Below, in pieces: positions 1 through 11,932 of a DNA stretch of 64,000 bases; position 1 is the first letter of the stretch, and each line of letters starts with the position of its first letter. A program made the position numbers and the translations under genes. The notes under the pieces were generated by a model. It was not told the DNA's origin, ran no database searches, and was given only the letters and a program-made list of their open reading frames with translations. This stretch comes from Inia geoffrensis. Lineage: Eukaryota; Chordata; Mammalia; Artiodactyla; Iniidae. The stretch covers positions 46,657,090-46,721,089 of the forward strand of contig CM070908.1 of NCBI GenBank assembly GCA_036417435.1, in the 5' to 3' direction.

Positions 1-449
1 AGGGGGGAGAGAAAACTTCAGGACACTGGTCCACAAGAGATTTCCCAGCACCACATAGTATCAAACGGCGAAAATCTCCCAGGGATCTCCACCTTAACAC
101 CAGCACCCAGCTTCACTCAACGGCCAGCAAGCTACAGTGCTGGACAGCCTATGCCAAACAACTAGCAAAACAGAAACACAACCCCACCCATTAACAGAGA
201 GGCTGCCTAAAACCATAATAAGTCCAGAGACACCCCAAAACACACTACCAGACATGGACCTGCCCACCAGAGAAACAAGATCCAGCCTCATTCACCAGAA
301 CACAAGCACTAACCCCCTCCACCAGGAAGCATACACAACCCACTAGACCAACCTTAGCCACTAGAGACAGACATCAAAAACAACGGGAACTACGAACATG
401 CAGCCTGCAAAAAAAAAAAGGGAACCCCAAACACAGTAAGATAAGCAAA

Positions 450-1355
450 ATGAGAAGACAGAAAAACACACAGCAGATGAAGGAGCAAGATAAAAATGCA
501 CCAGACCTAACAAATGAAGAAGTAATAGGCAGTCTACCTGAAAAAGAATTCAGAATAATGATAGTAAAGATGATCCAGAATCTCGGAAATAGAATGGAGG
601 CAGGGATGGAGAAGATGCAAGAAATGTTTAACAAAGATCTAGAAGAACTAAAGAACAAACAAACAGAGATGAACAACACAATAACTGAAATGAAAAATAC
701 ACTAGATGGGATCAATAGCAGAGTAACTGAGGCAGAAGAACGGATAAGTGACCTGGAAGATAAAATAGTGGAAATAACTACTGCAGAGAAGAATAAAGAA
801 AAAAGAATGAAAAGAACTGAGGACAGTCTCAGAGACCTCTAGGACAGCATTAAATGCACCAACATTCGAATTATAGGGGTTCCAGAGGATGAAGAGAAAA
901 AGAAAGGGACTGAGAAAATATTTGAAGAGATTATAGTTGAAAACTTCCCTAATATGGGAAAGGAAATAGTTAACCAAGTCCAGGAAGCAGAGAGAGTCCC
1001 ATACAGGATAAACCCAAGGAGAAACACACCAAGACACATATTAATCAAACTCTCAAAAATTAAATACAAAGAAAGCATATTAAAAGCAGCAAGGGAAAAA
1101 ACACAAATAACACACAAGGGAATCCCCATAAGGCTAACAGCTGATCTCTCAGCAGAAACTCTGCAAGCCAGAAGGGAGTGGCAGGAAATACTGAAAGTGA
1201 TGAAGGAGAAAAGACTGCAACCACGACTACTCTACCCAGCAAAGATCTCATTCAGATTTGATGGAGAAATTAAAACCTTTACAGACAAGCAAAAGCTGAG
1301 AGAGTTCAGCACCACCAAACCAGCTTTACAACAACTGCTGAAGGAACTTCCCTAG
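450..1355 (+). pseudogene. L1 ORF1p (RNA-binding protein), nonsense-disrupted
   Basis: ORF1p normally forms coiled-coil trimers that coat L1 RNA and chaperone nucleic acid during reverse transcription. The 302-codon frame (301 residues plus stop) starts at an ATG in a purine-rich context. Its N-terminal third is rich in E, K, M and N in heptad-like order (coiled coil, roughly residues 40-130), followed by an RRM-like part and a C-terminal domain with the RNPRR-like RINPRRN motif. Codon 131 is TAG (840-842) where copy B has TGG, so translation stops at 130 residues, before the RNA-binding domains. The frame downstream stays open to 1355, consistent with a recent mutation. Confidence 0.93.
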
Positions 1356-1413
1356 ACAAGAAACACAAGAGAAGTAAAGGACCTATAACAACGAACCCAA
1401 AACAATTTAGAAA

Positions 1414-4400
1414 ATGGGAATAGGAACATGCATATCGATAATTACCTTAAATGTAAATGGACTAAATGCTCCCACCAAAAGACACAGATTGGCTGAATGG
1501 ATACAAAAACAAGACCCATATATATGCTGTCTACAAGAGACCCACTTCAGACCTAGAGACACATACAGACTGAAAGTAAGGGGATGGAAAAAGATATTCC
1601 ATGCAAATGGAAGTCAAAAGAAAGCTGGAGTAGCAATTCTCATATCAGACAAAATAGACTTTAAAATAAAGACTATTACAAGAGACAAAGAAGGACACTA
1701 CATAATGATTAAGGGATCGATCCAAGAAGAAGATATAACAATTGTAAATATTTATGCACCTAACACAGGAGCACCTCAATACATAAGGCAAAAACTAACA
1801 GCCATAAAAGGGGAAATCGACAGTAATACACTCATAGTAGGGAACTTCAACACCCCACTTTCACCAATGGACAGATCATCCAAAATGAAAATAAATAAGG
1901 AAACACAAGCTTTAAATGATACACTAAACAAGATGGACTTAATTGATATTTATAGGACACTCCATCCAAAAACAACAGAATACACATTTTTCTCAAGTGC
2001 TCATGGAACATTCTCCAGGATAGATCATATCTTGGGTCACAAATCAAGCCTTGGTAAATTTAAGAAAATTGAAATTGTATCAAAGTATCTTTTCCGACCA
2101 CAATGCCATGAGACTAGATATCAATTACAGGAAGAGATCTCTAAAAAATACAAACACATGGAGGCTAAACAATACATTACTCAATAATGAAGTGATCACT
2201 GAAGAAATCAAAGAGGAAATTAAAAAATACCTAGAAACAAATGACAATGGAGACACAACGACCCAAAACCTATGGTATGCTGCAAAAGCAGTTCTAAGAG
2301 TGAAGTTTATAGCCATACAAGCCCACCTTAAGAAGCAGGAAACATCTCGAATAAACAACCTAACCTTACACCTAAAGCAATTAGAGAAAGAAGAACAAAA
2401 AAACCCCAAATTTAGTAGAAGGAAAGAAATTATAAAAATCAGATCAGAAATAAACAAAAAAGAAATGAAGGAAACAATAGCAAAGATCAATAAAACTAAA
2501 AGTTGGTTCTTTGAGAAGATAAACAAAATAGATAAACCATTAGCCAGACTTATCAAGAAAAAAAGGGAGAAGACTCAAATCAATAGAATTAGAAATGAAA
2601 AAGGAGAAGTAACAGCTGACACTGCAGAAATAAAAATGATCATGGGAGATTACTACAAGCAACTCTATGCCAATAAAATGGACAATCTGGAAGAAATGGA
2701 CACATTCTTAGAAATGCACAAACTACCAAGACTGAATCAGGAAGAAATAGAAAATATGAACAGACCAACCACAAACACTGAAATTGAAACTGTGATTAAA
2801 AATCTTCCAACAAACAAAAGCCCAGGACCAGATGGCTTCACAGCCGAATTCTATCAAGCATTTAGAGAAGAGCTAACACCTATCCTTCTCAAACTCTTCC
2901 AAAACATAGCAGAGGGAGGAACACTCCCCAATTCCCTCTACGAGGCCACCATCACCTTGATACCAAAACCAGACAAGGATGTCACAAAGAAAGAAAACTA
3001 CAGGCCAATATCACTGATGAACATAGATGCAAAAATCCTCAACAAAATACTAGCAAACAGAATCCAACAGCACATCAAAAGGATCATACACCATGATCAA
3101 GTGGGGTTTATTCCAGGAATGCAAGGATTCTTCAATATACGCAAATCTATCAATGTGATAAACCATATTAACAAATTGACGGAGAAAAACCATATAATCA
3201 TCTCAATAGATGCAGAGAAAGCTTTTGACAAAATTCAACACCCATTTATGATAAAAATCCTACAGAAAGTAGGCATAGAGGGACCTTTCCTCAACATAAT
3301 AAAGGCCATATATGACAAACCCACAGCCAACATCATCCTCAATGGTGAAAAACTGAAAGCATTTCCACTAAGATCAGGAACAAGACAAGGTTGCCCACTC
3401 TCACCACTCTTATTCAACATAGTTTTGGAAGTTTTAGCCACAGCAATCAGAGAAGAAAAGGAAATAAAAGGAATCCAAATCGGAAAAGAAGAAGTAAAGC
3501 TGTCACTGTTTGCAGATGACATGATACTATACATAGAGAATCCTAAAGATGCTACCAGAAAATTACTAGAGATAATCAATGAATTTGGTAAAGTAGCAGG
3601 ATACAAAATTAATGCACAGAAATCTCTGGCATTCCTATATACTAGTGATGAAAAATCTGAAAGTGAAATCAAGAAAACACTGCCATTTACCATTTCAACA
3701 AAAAGAATAAAATACCTAGGAATAAACCTACCTAGGGAGACAAAAGACCTGTATGCAGAAAATTATAAGACACTGATGGAAGAAATTAAAGACGATACAA
3801 ATAGATGGAGGGATATACCATGTTCTTGGATTGGAAGAATCAACATTGTGAAAATGACTGTACTACCCAAAGCAATCTATAGATCCAATGCAATCCCTAT
3901 CAAACTGCCACTGGCATTTTTCACAGAAATAGAACAAAAAATTTCACAATTTGTATGGAAACACAAAAGACCCCGAATAGCCAAAGCAATCTTGAGAATG
4001 AAAAATGGAGCTGGAGGAATCAGGCTCCCTGACTTCAGACTATACTACAAAGCTACAGTAATCAAGACAGTATGGTACTGGCACAAAAACAGAACGATAG
4101 ATCAATGGAACAGAATAGAAAGCCCAGAAGTAAACCCACGCACATATGGACACCTTATCCTTGATAATGGTGGCAGGAATATACAGTGGAGAAACGACAG
4201 CCTCTTCAATAAGTGGTGCTGGGAAAACTGGACAGCTACATGTAAAAGTATGAGCTTAGATCACTCCCTAACACCATACACAAAAATAAGCTCAAAATGG
4301 ATTAAAGACCTAAATGTAAGGCCAGAAACTATCAAACTCTTAGAGGAAAACATAGGCAGGACACTCTATGACATAAATCACAGCAAGATCCTTTTTGACC

Positions 4401-5233
4401 CACCTCCTAGAGCAATGGAAATAAAAACAAAAATAAACAAATGGGACCTAATGAAACTTCAAAGCTTTTGCACAGCAAAGGAAACCATAAACAAGACCGA
4501 AAGACAACCCTCAGAATGGGAGAGAATATTTGCAAATGAAGCAACTGACAAAGGATTAATCTCCAAAATTTATAAGCAGCTTATGCAGCTCAATAACAAA
4601 AAAACAAACAACCCAATCCAAAAATGGGCAGAAGACCTAAATAGACATTTCTCCAAAGAAGATATGCAGACTGCCAACAAACACATGAAAGAATGCTCAA
4701 CATCATTAAGCATTAGAGAAATGCAAATCAAAACTACAATGAGATATCATCTCACACCAGTTAGAATGGCCATCATCAAAAAATCGAGAAACAATAAATG
4801 CTGGAGAGGGTGTGGACAAAAGGGAACCCTCTTGCACTGCTGGTGGGAGTGTGAATTGGTTCAGCCACTATGGAGAACAGTATGGAGGTTCCTTAAAAAA
4901 CTACAAATAGAACTACCATATGACCCAGCAATCCCACTACTGGGCATATACCCTGAGAAAACCAAAATTGAAAAAGAGGCATGTACCAAAATGTTCATTG
5001 CAGCTCTCTTTACAATAGCCCAAAGATGGAAACAACCTCAGTGTCCATCAAGAGATGAATGGATAAAGAAGATGTGGCACATATACACAATGGAATATTA
5101 CTCAGCGTTAAAAAGAAATGAAATTGAACTATTTGTAATGAGTTGGATAGACCTCGAGTCTGTCATACAGAGTGAAGTAAGTCGGAAAGACAAAGACAAA
5201 TACCGTATGCTAACACCTATATATGGAATTTAA
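1414..5233 (+). pseudogene. L1 ORF2p (endonuclease/reverse transcriptase), frameshifted
   Basis: ORF2p nicks target DNA and primes cDNA synthesis there. The frame opens with the AP-endonuclease-like domain ([14 protein letters not shown]), then the RT domain ([37 protein letters not shown]) and the C-terminal cysteine-rich region (CWRGCGQKG...HCWWEC). One extra A in an A run at about 2082-2084 shifts the frame at codon 224, splitting the reading into 1414-2187 and 2051-5233. The endonuclease motif normally reading VGDFN is VGNFN here (GAC to AAC at about 1843), losing the catalytic Asp at position 144. Either lesion alone would disable the enzyme. Confidence 0.95.
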
Positions 5234-5607
5234 GAAAAAAAAATGTTATGAAGAACCTAGGGGTAAGACAGGAATAAAGACACAGACCTACTGGAGAACG
5301 GACTTGAGGATATGGGGAGGGGGAGCGGTGAGCTATGGGAGGGCGAGGGAGGGGCATGGACATATATATACTAACAAATGTAAGGTAAATAGCTAATGGG
5401 AAGCAGCCGCTTGGCACAGGGATATCAGCTCGGTGCTTTGTGACTGCCTGGAGGGGTGGGATAGGGAGAGAAGGAAGGAGGGAGATGCAAGAGGGAAGAG
5501 ATATGTGAACGTCTGTATATATATAACTGATTCACTTTGTTATAAAGTAGAAACTGACACACCATTGTAGAGCAATTTTAACCCAATAAAGATGTTAAAA
5601 AAAAAAA

Positions 5608-8231
5608 AAATATTTCAACAAAGTCCGGAACCAGGCTTCACAGGTGAATTCTATCAAGCATTTAGAGAAGAACTAACACCCATCCTTCTCAAACTCTTCC
5701 AAAAAATTGCAGATGAAGCAACATTCCCAAACTCATTCTATGAGGCCACCATCACCCTGATACCACAACCAGACAAAGATACTACAAAAAAAGAAAATTA
5801 CAGACCAATATCACTGATTAATATAGATGCAAAATTCCTCAACAATATACTAGCAAACAGGATCCAACAACATTTTTAAAAGGATCATACACCATGATCA
5901 AATAGGATTGATCCCAAGGATGCAACGATTCTTCAATATTTGCAAATCAATCAATGTGATACACCATATTAACAAATTGAAGAAGAAAAACGATATGATC
6001 ATCTCAATAGATGCAGAAAAACTTTTGACAAAGTTCATCACCCATTTATGGTAAAAAAAAAACTCTGCAGAAAGTGGACATAGAGGGAACCTACCTCAAC
6101 ATAATAAAGGCCACATATGACAAACCCACAGGAAACATCCTTCTCAAAGTTGAAAAATTGAACGCATTTCTTCTAAGATCAGGAACAAGACAAGGAGGTC
6201 CACTCTCGCCACTATTTTTCAACATAGCTTTGGAAGTCTTAGCCACGGTAATCAGAGAAAAAAAAACAATTAAAGGAATCCAAATTGGAAAAGAAGTAAA
6301 ACTGTCACTGTTTGCAGACGACATGATACTATACATACAGAATCCTAAAGATGCCACCAGACAACTACTCAAGCTAATCAATGAATTTGGTAAAGTTGCA
6401 GGATACAAAATTAATGCACAGAAATCTCTTGCAATCCTATACACTGATGATGAAAAAGTTGAAAGAGAAACTAAGGAAACACTCCCATTTACCATTGCAA
6501 CAAAGAGAATAAAATACCCAAGAATAAACCTACCTAGGGAGACATAAGACCTATATGTAGAAAATTATAAGACACTGATGAAAGAAATTGAAGATGATAC
6601 CAACAGGTGGAGAGATATACCATGTTCTTGGATTGGAAGAATCAATATTTTGAAAATGACTATACTACCCAAAGCAATTTACAGATTCAATGCAATCCCT
6701 ATCAAATTACCAATGGCATTTTTTTACAGAACTAGAACAAAAAGTCTTCAAATTTGTATGGAGGCACAAAAGGCCCTGAATAGCCAAAGCAATATTGAGG
6801 GGAAAAAATGGAGCTGGAGGAATCAGACTCCCTGACTTCAAACTATACTATAAAGCTACAGTAATCAAGTCAATATGGTACTGGCACAAAAACAGAAACG
6901 TAGATCAATGGAACAGGATAGAAAGCCCAGAGATAAACCCTCGCACCTATGGTCACCTTATCTTTGTCAAAGGAGGCAAGAATATACAATAGACAAAAGA
7001 CAGCCTCTTCAATAAATTGTGCTGGGAAAACTGGACAGCAAAATGTAAAATAAAGAAATTAGAACACTCCCTAACACCATACACAAAAATAAACTCAAAA
7101 TGGATTAGAGACCTAAATGTAAGACCGGACACTATAGAACTCTTGGAGGAAAACATAGGAGGAACACTCTTTGACATAAATCATAGCAAGATCTTTTTTG
7201 ATCCACCTCCTAGAGTAATGTAAATAAAAACAAACAAATGGAACCTAATGAAACTTCAAAGCTTTTGCACAGCAAAGGAAACCATAAACAAGACGAAAAG
7301 ACAGCCCTCAGAATGGGAGAAAATATTAGCAAATGAATCAATGGACAAAGGATTAATCTCCAAACTATATAAACAGCTCACGCAGCTCGATATTAAAAAA
7401 ACCCAATCCCAAAATGGGCAGAATACCTATATAGACATTTCTCCAAAGAAGACGTACAAATGTCCAAGAAGCACATAAAAATCTGCTGAACATCACTAAT
7501 TATTAGAGCAATGCAAATCAAAACTACAATGAAGTATCACCTCACACCAGTTAGAATGGGCATCAGAAAATCTACAAACAACAAATGCTGGAGAGGTTGT
7601 GGAGAAAAGGGAACCCTCTTGCACTTTTGGTGGGAATGTACATTGATACAGGCACTATGGAGAACAGTATGGAGGTTCCTTAAAAAGCTAAAAATAGAAT
7701 TACTATATGATCCAGAAATCCTACTATGGGGCATATATACAGAGAAAACCATAATTCAAAAACACCCATGCACCCCAATGTTCATTGCTGCACTATTTTC
7801 AATAACCAGGTCATGGAAGCAACCTAAATGCCCATTGACAGACAAATGAATAAAGAAGATGTAGTACATATATACAATGGAATATTACTCAGCCATAAAA
7901 AGGAATGAAATTTGGTCATTTGTTGAGACGTGGATGGATCTAGAGACTGTCATACAGAGTGAAGTAAGTCAGAAAGAGAAAAACAAATATTATATATTAA
8001 TGCATATATGTGGAACCTAGAAAAATGGTACAGATGAACCGGTTTGCAGGGGAGAAATTGAGACACAGATGTAGAGAACAAATGTATGGACATCAAGTAG
8101 GGAAAGCAGCAGGGTGGTGGGGGTAGTGGTGTCATGAATTGGGCGATTGGGATTGATATGTATACACTGATGTGTATAAATTAATGACTAATAAGAACCT
8201 GCTGTGTAAAAAAATAAAAACACGAAAAAAA
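5608..8231 (+). mobile_element. Older L1, 3' portion split by copy A
   Basis: Straight after the copy A poly(A) tail the sequence reads as the middle of an L1 reverse transcriptase (5640 onward, [20 protein letters not shown]). It runs through the rest of ORF2, a 3'UTR unlike that of copy A (ending 'aagaacctgctgtgt'), and an A-rich end near 8205-8231. Several frameshifts and stops separate the pieces, so it is clearly older than copy A. Because it starts mid-gene at the young element's tail, copy A must have inserted into it, and its 5' part should lie left of the window. Confidence 0.9.
5625..7980 (+). pseudogene. L1 ORF2 remnant (RT domain to C-terminus)
   Basis: Decayed L1 reverse transcriptase in several frames: 5592-5879 (RT start), 6074-6547 ([11 protein letters not shown] and [10 protein letters not shown] motifs still readable), 6578-6992, 7017-7478 and 7511-7849 (Cys-rich region; the canonical HCWWEC reads HFWWEC). 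Multiple one-base indels and internal stops. No function is expected. Confidence 0.88.
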
Positions 8232-9489
8232 GCTCCCATGTTTTCCATGATTTCCTTTCTCACTTACATGTCCTCTCATCATAGCAGCCCTGGTTGTAGT
8301 CTTAGACCTTGACTAGCTTGAAGAATGATTAGATTTAAAAGACTGTGTGTCTTTTATATATGTATGGAAAAAATCATAGCATGTGTATATGTGAGAATCC
8401 CGAAGAAAAGAAAAAACTAATGATGGAAAGGAGAGGAAAGACAGTTTCCTGGACAGTCTCTGAATATGTGAGAAGAAATGCATCTAGTGGACAAGGAAGG
8501 GACTGGTTTTAAGACAAGGATGGTTTAACCCTGGGAGTAAGAGGGAAGGTCGAGTGATAGGCACTGAGGCAAGAGTTGGATAGATATAATAGAAAGAGTA
8601 AGTGAAAGTGCTTCCAATTGCTTGTGGAAGAGTAATCAGAGTTATCAGTAAGAGTGAAGATGGAGGAGGAGGTAATGAAAATTCAAAAAATGATAATTAG
8701 AGTGAAATAAGTAAAATTACTTACAGCAGGTTGTGAGAGTAAAGGGCCCTAGAACCATACAGTAATACTGCTAAGTGGCACCAATTTGTGTTTCATGAGA
8801 CCAGCTGACAGGATTGTATGTTTTTCTCTGACCAGGTCTAGGGTTGGAAATGTGGTGGTGGGATGACAGGTTGATGTAATCAGGGTAGGGGTTTGCCAGG
8901 TAATAAAGTTGATCATGAATACAAGGAAATAATTTTAATGACGATCCATAGAATCTATGCTGAATAGGAGGGAAAATAGAGCTATGAGCAAAACAAGGGA
9001 TGGTGAAAATGTGGCAGAATCAATTGACTGTAGGGCAAGTGAGGTCAAATAAATGTTGAAAATGGGGTGTGTTTTACAGTATCCCAAAATTCAATGGCTT
9101 AAAACAACAATAATTATTCTCACTCTTTTGGCTATAGTTCCACTGGGGATTGACTAATCTAGGCTGGGATTCCCTGGGCCTGCCTCCAAACTACAAACTG
9201 AGATTCGTTTCATGTATCACTCATCCCCTTTTGAACAAGAAGGGCATGTCTTTTTTTCATGGAAATGGCAAAAATACATGATATGCCCCACCACACAAAG
9301 ACATACCAACTGTTGCAACATGTGCTGTTAATATCTATAGTACATCACATGATAGAGCTGATATCAGTAAGGCGAGAGAGTCACAGCAAACGACTCAACC
9401 CAGTAATCTATCACATCCCATCCAGTTGGGAGTCTTTGGGAGTTAACACATTGTTTATGCATACACTTCATTTGTTCCTAGGATGAGTG
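8232..9489. other. Non-coding, mostly unrecognised sequence
   Basis: No splice-supported or long open frame was found. The part around 9060-9240 ('ggcttaaaacaacaataatt') resembles a degenerate mammalian-wide interspersed repeat, but I cannot assign the family. The remainder looks like ordinary intergenic or intronic DNA. Confidence 0.5.
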
Positions 9490-9690
9490 TGTGTTTTATT
9501 TTTAATTTTATTGGAGTATAGTTGATTTACAATGTTGTGTTTGTTTTAGAGGTACAGCAAAGTGATTCAGTTATACGTATACATATATCTATTCTTTTTC
9601 AGATTCTTTTCCATATAGGTTATTACAGAATATTGAATAGCGTTCCCTGTGCTATACAGGGTCCTTGTTGGTTATCTCTTTTATATACAT

Positions 9691-10141
9691 TAAGTCCCCT
9701 ACATAAGAACAAGTTCTATTCTCAGAGCATGTTCATAAGTCCAATTTATTTGTAAGTCCAAAGAAGTTAGCCTAGGTACCCAACGAATACAACTGGCTAA
9801 ATAGCACTGTACTGTAATAGGTTTATAATACTTTTTACACAAATAATACATAAAAAAACAAACACACAGAAAGAAGAAAAAATTTAATCTTACAATACAG
9901 TACCTTGAGAAGTACAGTAGTTCAGTACAACAGCTGGCATACAGGGGCTGACATCAAGTGAACAGGCAAGAAGAGTTACTGACTGGAGGAGGGAGAGGAG
10001 GTGGGACATGGTAGAGCTGAAGGATCATCAGCAACAGAGATGGAGGGCAAAGTGCAATTTCCCTCATTCCTGACCTTGATGGAATTCACTTTGCATTTTT
10101 GAAAGTTCACAGCTTGAAAGTTCGTATGTAGGGGACTTACT
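9691..10141. mobile_element. Non-autonomous TA-flanked DNA transposon (Tc1/mariner-like MITE)
   Basis: About 445 bases bounded by near-perfect terminal inverted repeats. The left end 'agtcccctacataagaac' and the right end 'gttcgtatgtaggggact' (ends about 9693 and 10138) are reverse complements with one mismatch. Each end abuts a TA (9691-9692 and about 10139-10140), the target duplication typical of Tc1/mariner elements. The interior has no transposase frame, so any movement depended on an enzyme from elsewhere. It interrupts the old minus-strand L1 3'UTR, which resumes at 'gtatagtagtgtgtg'. Superfamily is inferred from the TA duplication and ends; family name not known to me. Confidence 0.8.
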
Positions 10142-10410
10142 GTATAGTAGTGTGTGTATGTTAATCCCCAAATCCTAATTTATCCTTCCCCACTATGCTT
10201 CCCATTTGGTAACCATAAATTTGTTTTTGAAATCTGTGAGTCTGTTTCTGTTTTGTAAATAAGTTCATTTGTATCATTTTTTAAAATTAGATTCCACATA
10301 TGAGTGATGTCATATGATATTTGTCTTTGTCTGACTAACTTCACTTAGTAGAATCATCTCTACATCGATCCATGTTGCTTCCAGTGGCATTATTTCACTC
10401 TTTTTTATGG

Positions 10411-10731
10411 CTAATAGTCCATTGTATATATACACCACAAGTTCTTTATCCATTCCTCTGTTGATGGACATTTATGTTGCTTCCATGTCTTGGATATTGT
10501 AAATAGTGCTGCAATGAACATTGGGGTGCATGTATCTTTTGGAATTATGTTTTTCTCTGGATATATGCCCAGGAGTGGGATTGCTAGATCATATGGTAGT
10601 TCTATCTTTAGTTTTTTAAGGAACCTCCATACTGTTCTCTGTAGTGGCTGTACCAATTTACATTCCCACCAACAGTGTAGCAGGGTTCCCTTTTCTCCAC
10701 ATCCTCTCCAGCATTTATTGTTTGTAGACAA
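10411..10731 (-). pseudogene. L1 ORF2 C-terminal remnant
   Basis: Minus-strand frame with the conserved ORF2 tail ([20 protein letters not shown], then [10 protein letters not shown] and MFIAALFTI). It retains the CxxxC...HxxxC cysteine-rich pattern but has no upstream reverse transcriptase here. Part of the old L1 at 9490-10974. Confidence 0.88.
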
Positions 10732-10781
10732 TAACTGGTCAGATGATGGCCATTCTGACCAGTGTGAGATGATACCTCACT

Positions 10782-10957
10782 GTAGTTTTTTTTTTTTTTG
10801 AATGTTTGAAAAAGACTTTATTTCACTTATGTTTTTTTTAACATCTTTATTGGGGTATAATTGCTTTACAATGATGTGTTAGCTTCTGCTTTATAACAAA
10901 GTGAATCAGTTATACAAATACATATGTTCCCATATCTCTTCCCCTTATTGTAGTTTT
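10782..10957 (-). mobile_element. Short 5'-truncated L1 insertion with probable 3' transduction
   Basis: On the minus strand, about 110 bases of L1 3'UTR end in AATAAAGATGTT and a short A run (T run 10832-10839). About 32 unrelated bases (10800-10831) follow, then a second, longer A run (T run 10786-10799). The extra piece carries its own AATAAA (TTTATT at 10817-10822) about 20 bases before the second tail. Flanks repeat 'tgtagtttt' (10781-10789 and 10949-10957), a probable target duplication. The layout is that of an L1 transcript read through to a downstream poly(A) site. Confidence 0.75.
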
Positions 10958-10974
10958 GATTTGCATTGTTGTAG

Positions 10975-11069
10975 ACAACATAAAGCTTGGTGTTCCCTCA
11001 ATTGACCCATGGAAATGTTAACCAATAGGTAAAGAACTGGGAAGGTTCTGTCCACTTTCCCAGAAGAGT

Positions 11070-11121
<52 letters not shown>

Positions 11122-11586
11122 GCTGGGAGGAGAGCAAGTGTAGGGAGTCTACTCCCTACCTTTCCTACTGAATGCTTTAAGAACATGGCCACAAGTGAGT
11201 GATTTTCCTCCTCACATAGGTGCCCAGGGGGCAAGCAGATTTTGAACAAGTACTTCACTACCACTCCCTGCCTTTCTGCACCACCGACTTTGGAATACAC
11301 TTTCCAAACTGGAGCACCTGTTGTCAAAACGTTAATGGTGTTACTGATGATGAGACCCAACCAGGCAGGTGACACAGGGACAAAAGGGAACATGACAATC
11401 TCTGAAGGTAGTCATAGAAAATTTTCCAATGTTCTTAATGTGTAACTTACCAGAGATGTTGTAACTGAGCAGGACCCTGTGGGGACTTCCTGGGGCAGAC
11501 TGCTCACCTGTATCCTCTGCTTTAGCTCCTCTCTGAAGTACCTAAACCATAATATCTGATGCACATTTCCTGTGTTGTCTTACAGA
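10975..11586. other. Non-coding sequence
   Basis: Apart from the GT microsatellite, no gene or recognisable repeat was found. Open frames in this stretch are short and partly encoded by the dinucleotide repeat. Confidence 0.5.
11071..11117. repeat. (GT)n microsatellite
   Basis: Uninterrupted run of about 23 GT units. Likely length-polymorphic; no coding role. Confidence 0.97.
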
Positions 11587-11932
11587 TGTGAAAACCCCCA
11601 CCAAATGGAAAATGTTAACTACTTGATGACCACGAGCACATAGCCCCCAGACTTACTGGAGCCTAAGGATTGATAATGTTAAGCCCTGTGACAATATTAA
11701 TGCCCTGTTACCTCACCATCAACAAATCAGAGAATTGTGCACAAGCTGATCACACACACTGTGACCCCTCTCCTTCACCTGGCCTTTAAAAATGCTTTGC
11801 TGAAACCCATTGGGGAGTTTGGACGTTTTGAGCACTAGCTACCTGGACTCCTTGCTTGGCACACTGCAATAAATGCTGCACTTTCCCGGTGTCAATATAT
11901 TGGTGAGCAGACTTAAGTTTGGTTCCGTAACA
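11587..11932 (+). mobile_element. Solo LTR of an endogenous gammaretrovirus-like (ERV1) element
   Basis: About 346 bases starting near TGTGAAAAC and ending GGTTCCGTAACA. In order: a U3-like part, a TATA-like 'cctttaaaaatg' near 11782, AATAAA at 11868-11873, then a U5-like end whose 'gagtttggttcggtaaca' type close is familiar from ERV1 LTRs of hoofed mammals. No gag, pol or env lies on either side, so recombination has probably left a lone LTR. The exact ends are uncertain because I could not confirm a 4-base target duplication. Confidence 0.72.

Larger units (their letters stand above)
1..5607 (+). mobile_element. Young L1 (LINE-1) copy A, 5' end outside window
   Basis: Non-LTR retrotransposon that moves by target-primed reverse transcription. 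The window opens inside its 5'UTR: base 1 aligns by eye with about 19538 of copy B. In order there are the 5'UTR remainder (1-449), ORF1 (450-1355), a 58-base spacer, ORF2 (1414-5233), a 3'UTR with a G-rich stretch near 5310-5360 and 5450-5490, an AATAAA near 5585, and a poly(A) tail ending about 5607. It differs from copy B by only an estimated 1-2 percent (by eye, not computed), so it belongs to the same recent subfamily. Both ORFs are broken and an endonuclease catalytic residue is changed, so it is dead. It sits inside an older L1 that resumes at 5608. Confidence 0.96.
9490..10974 (-). mobile_element. Old L1 3' end, minus strand, multiply interrupted
   Basis: Read on the minus strand this is the last part of L1 ORF2 (10411-10731) followed by an old L1 3'UTR ending in an A-rich tail that appears as T-rich sequence at 9497-9512. 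It is interrupted by a DNA element (9692-10140) and by a small L1 insertion (10790-10948). The host L1 continues after each interruption, which gives the order of events: this L1 first, the two insertions later. Confidence 0.87.

Noticed and set aside
11587..11932. Intact provirus around the LTR
   Set aside because: No gag, pol or env-like frames flank the LTR on either side, so it is a solo LTR.
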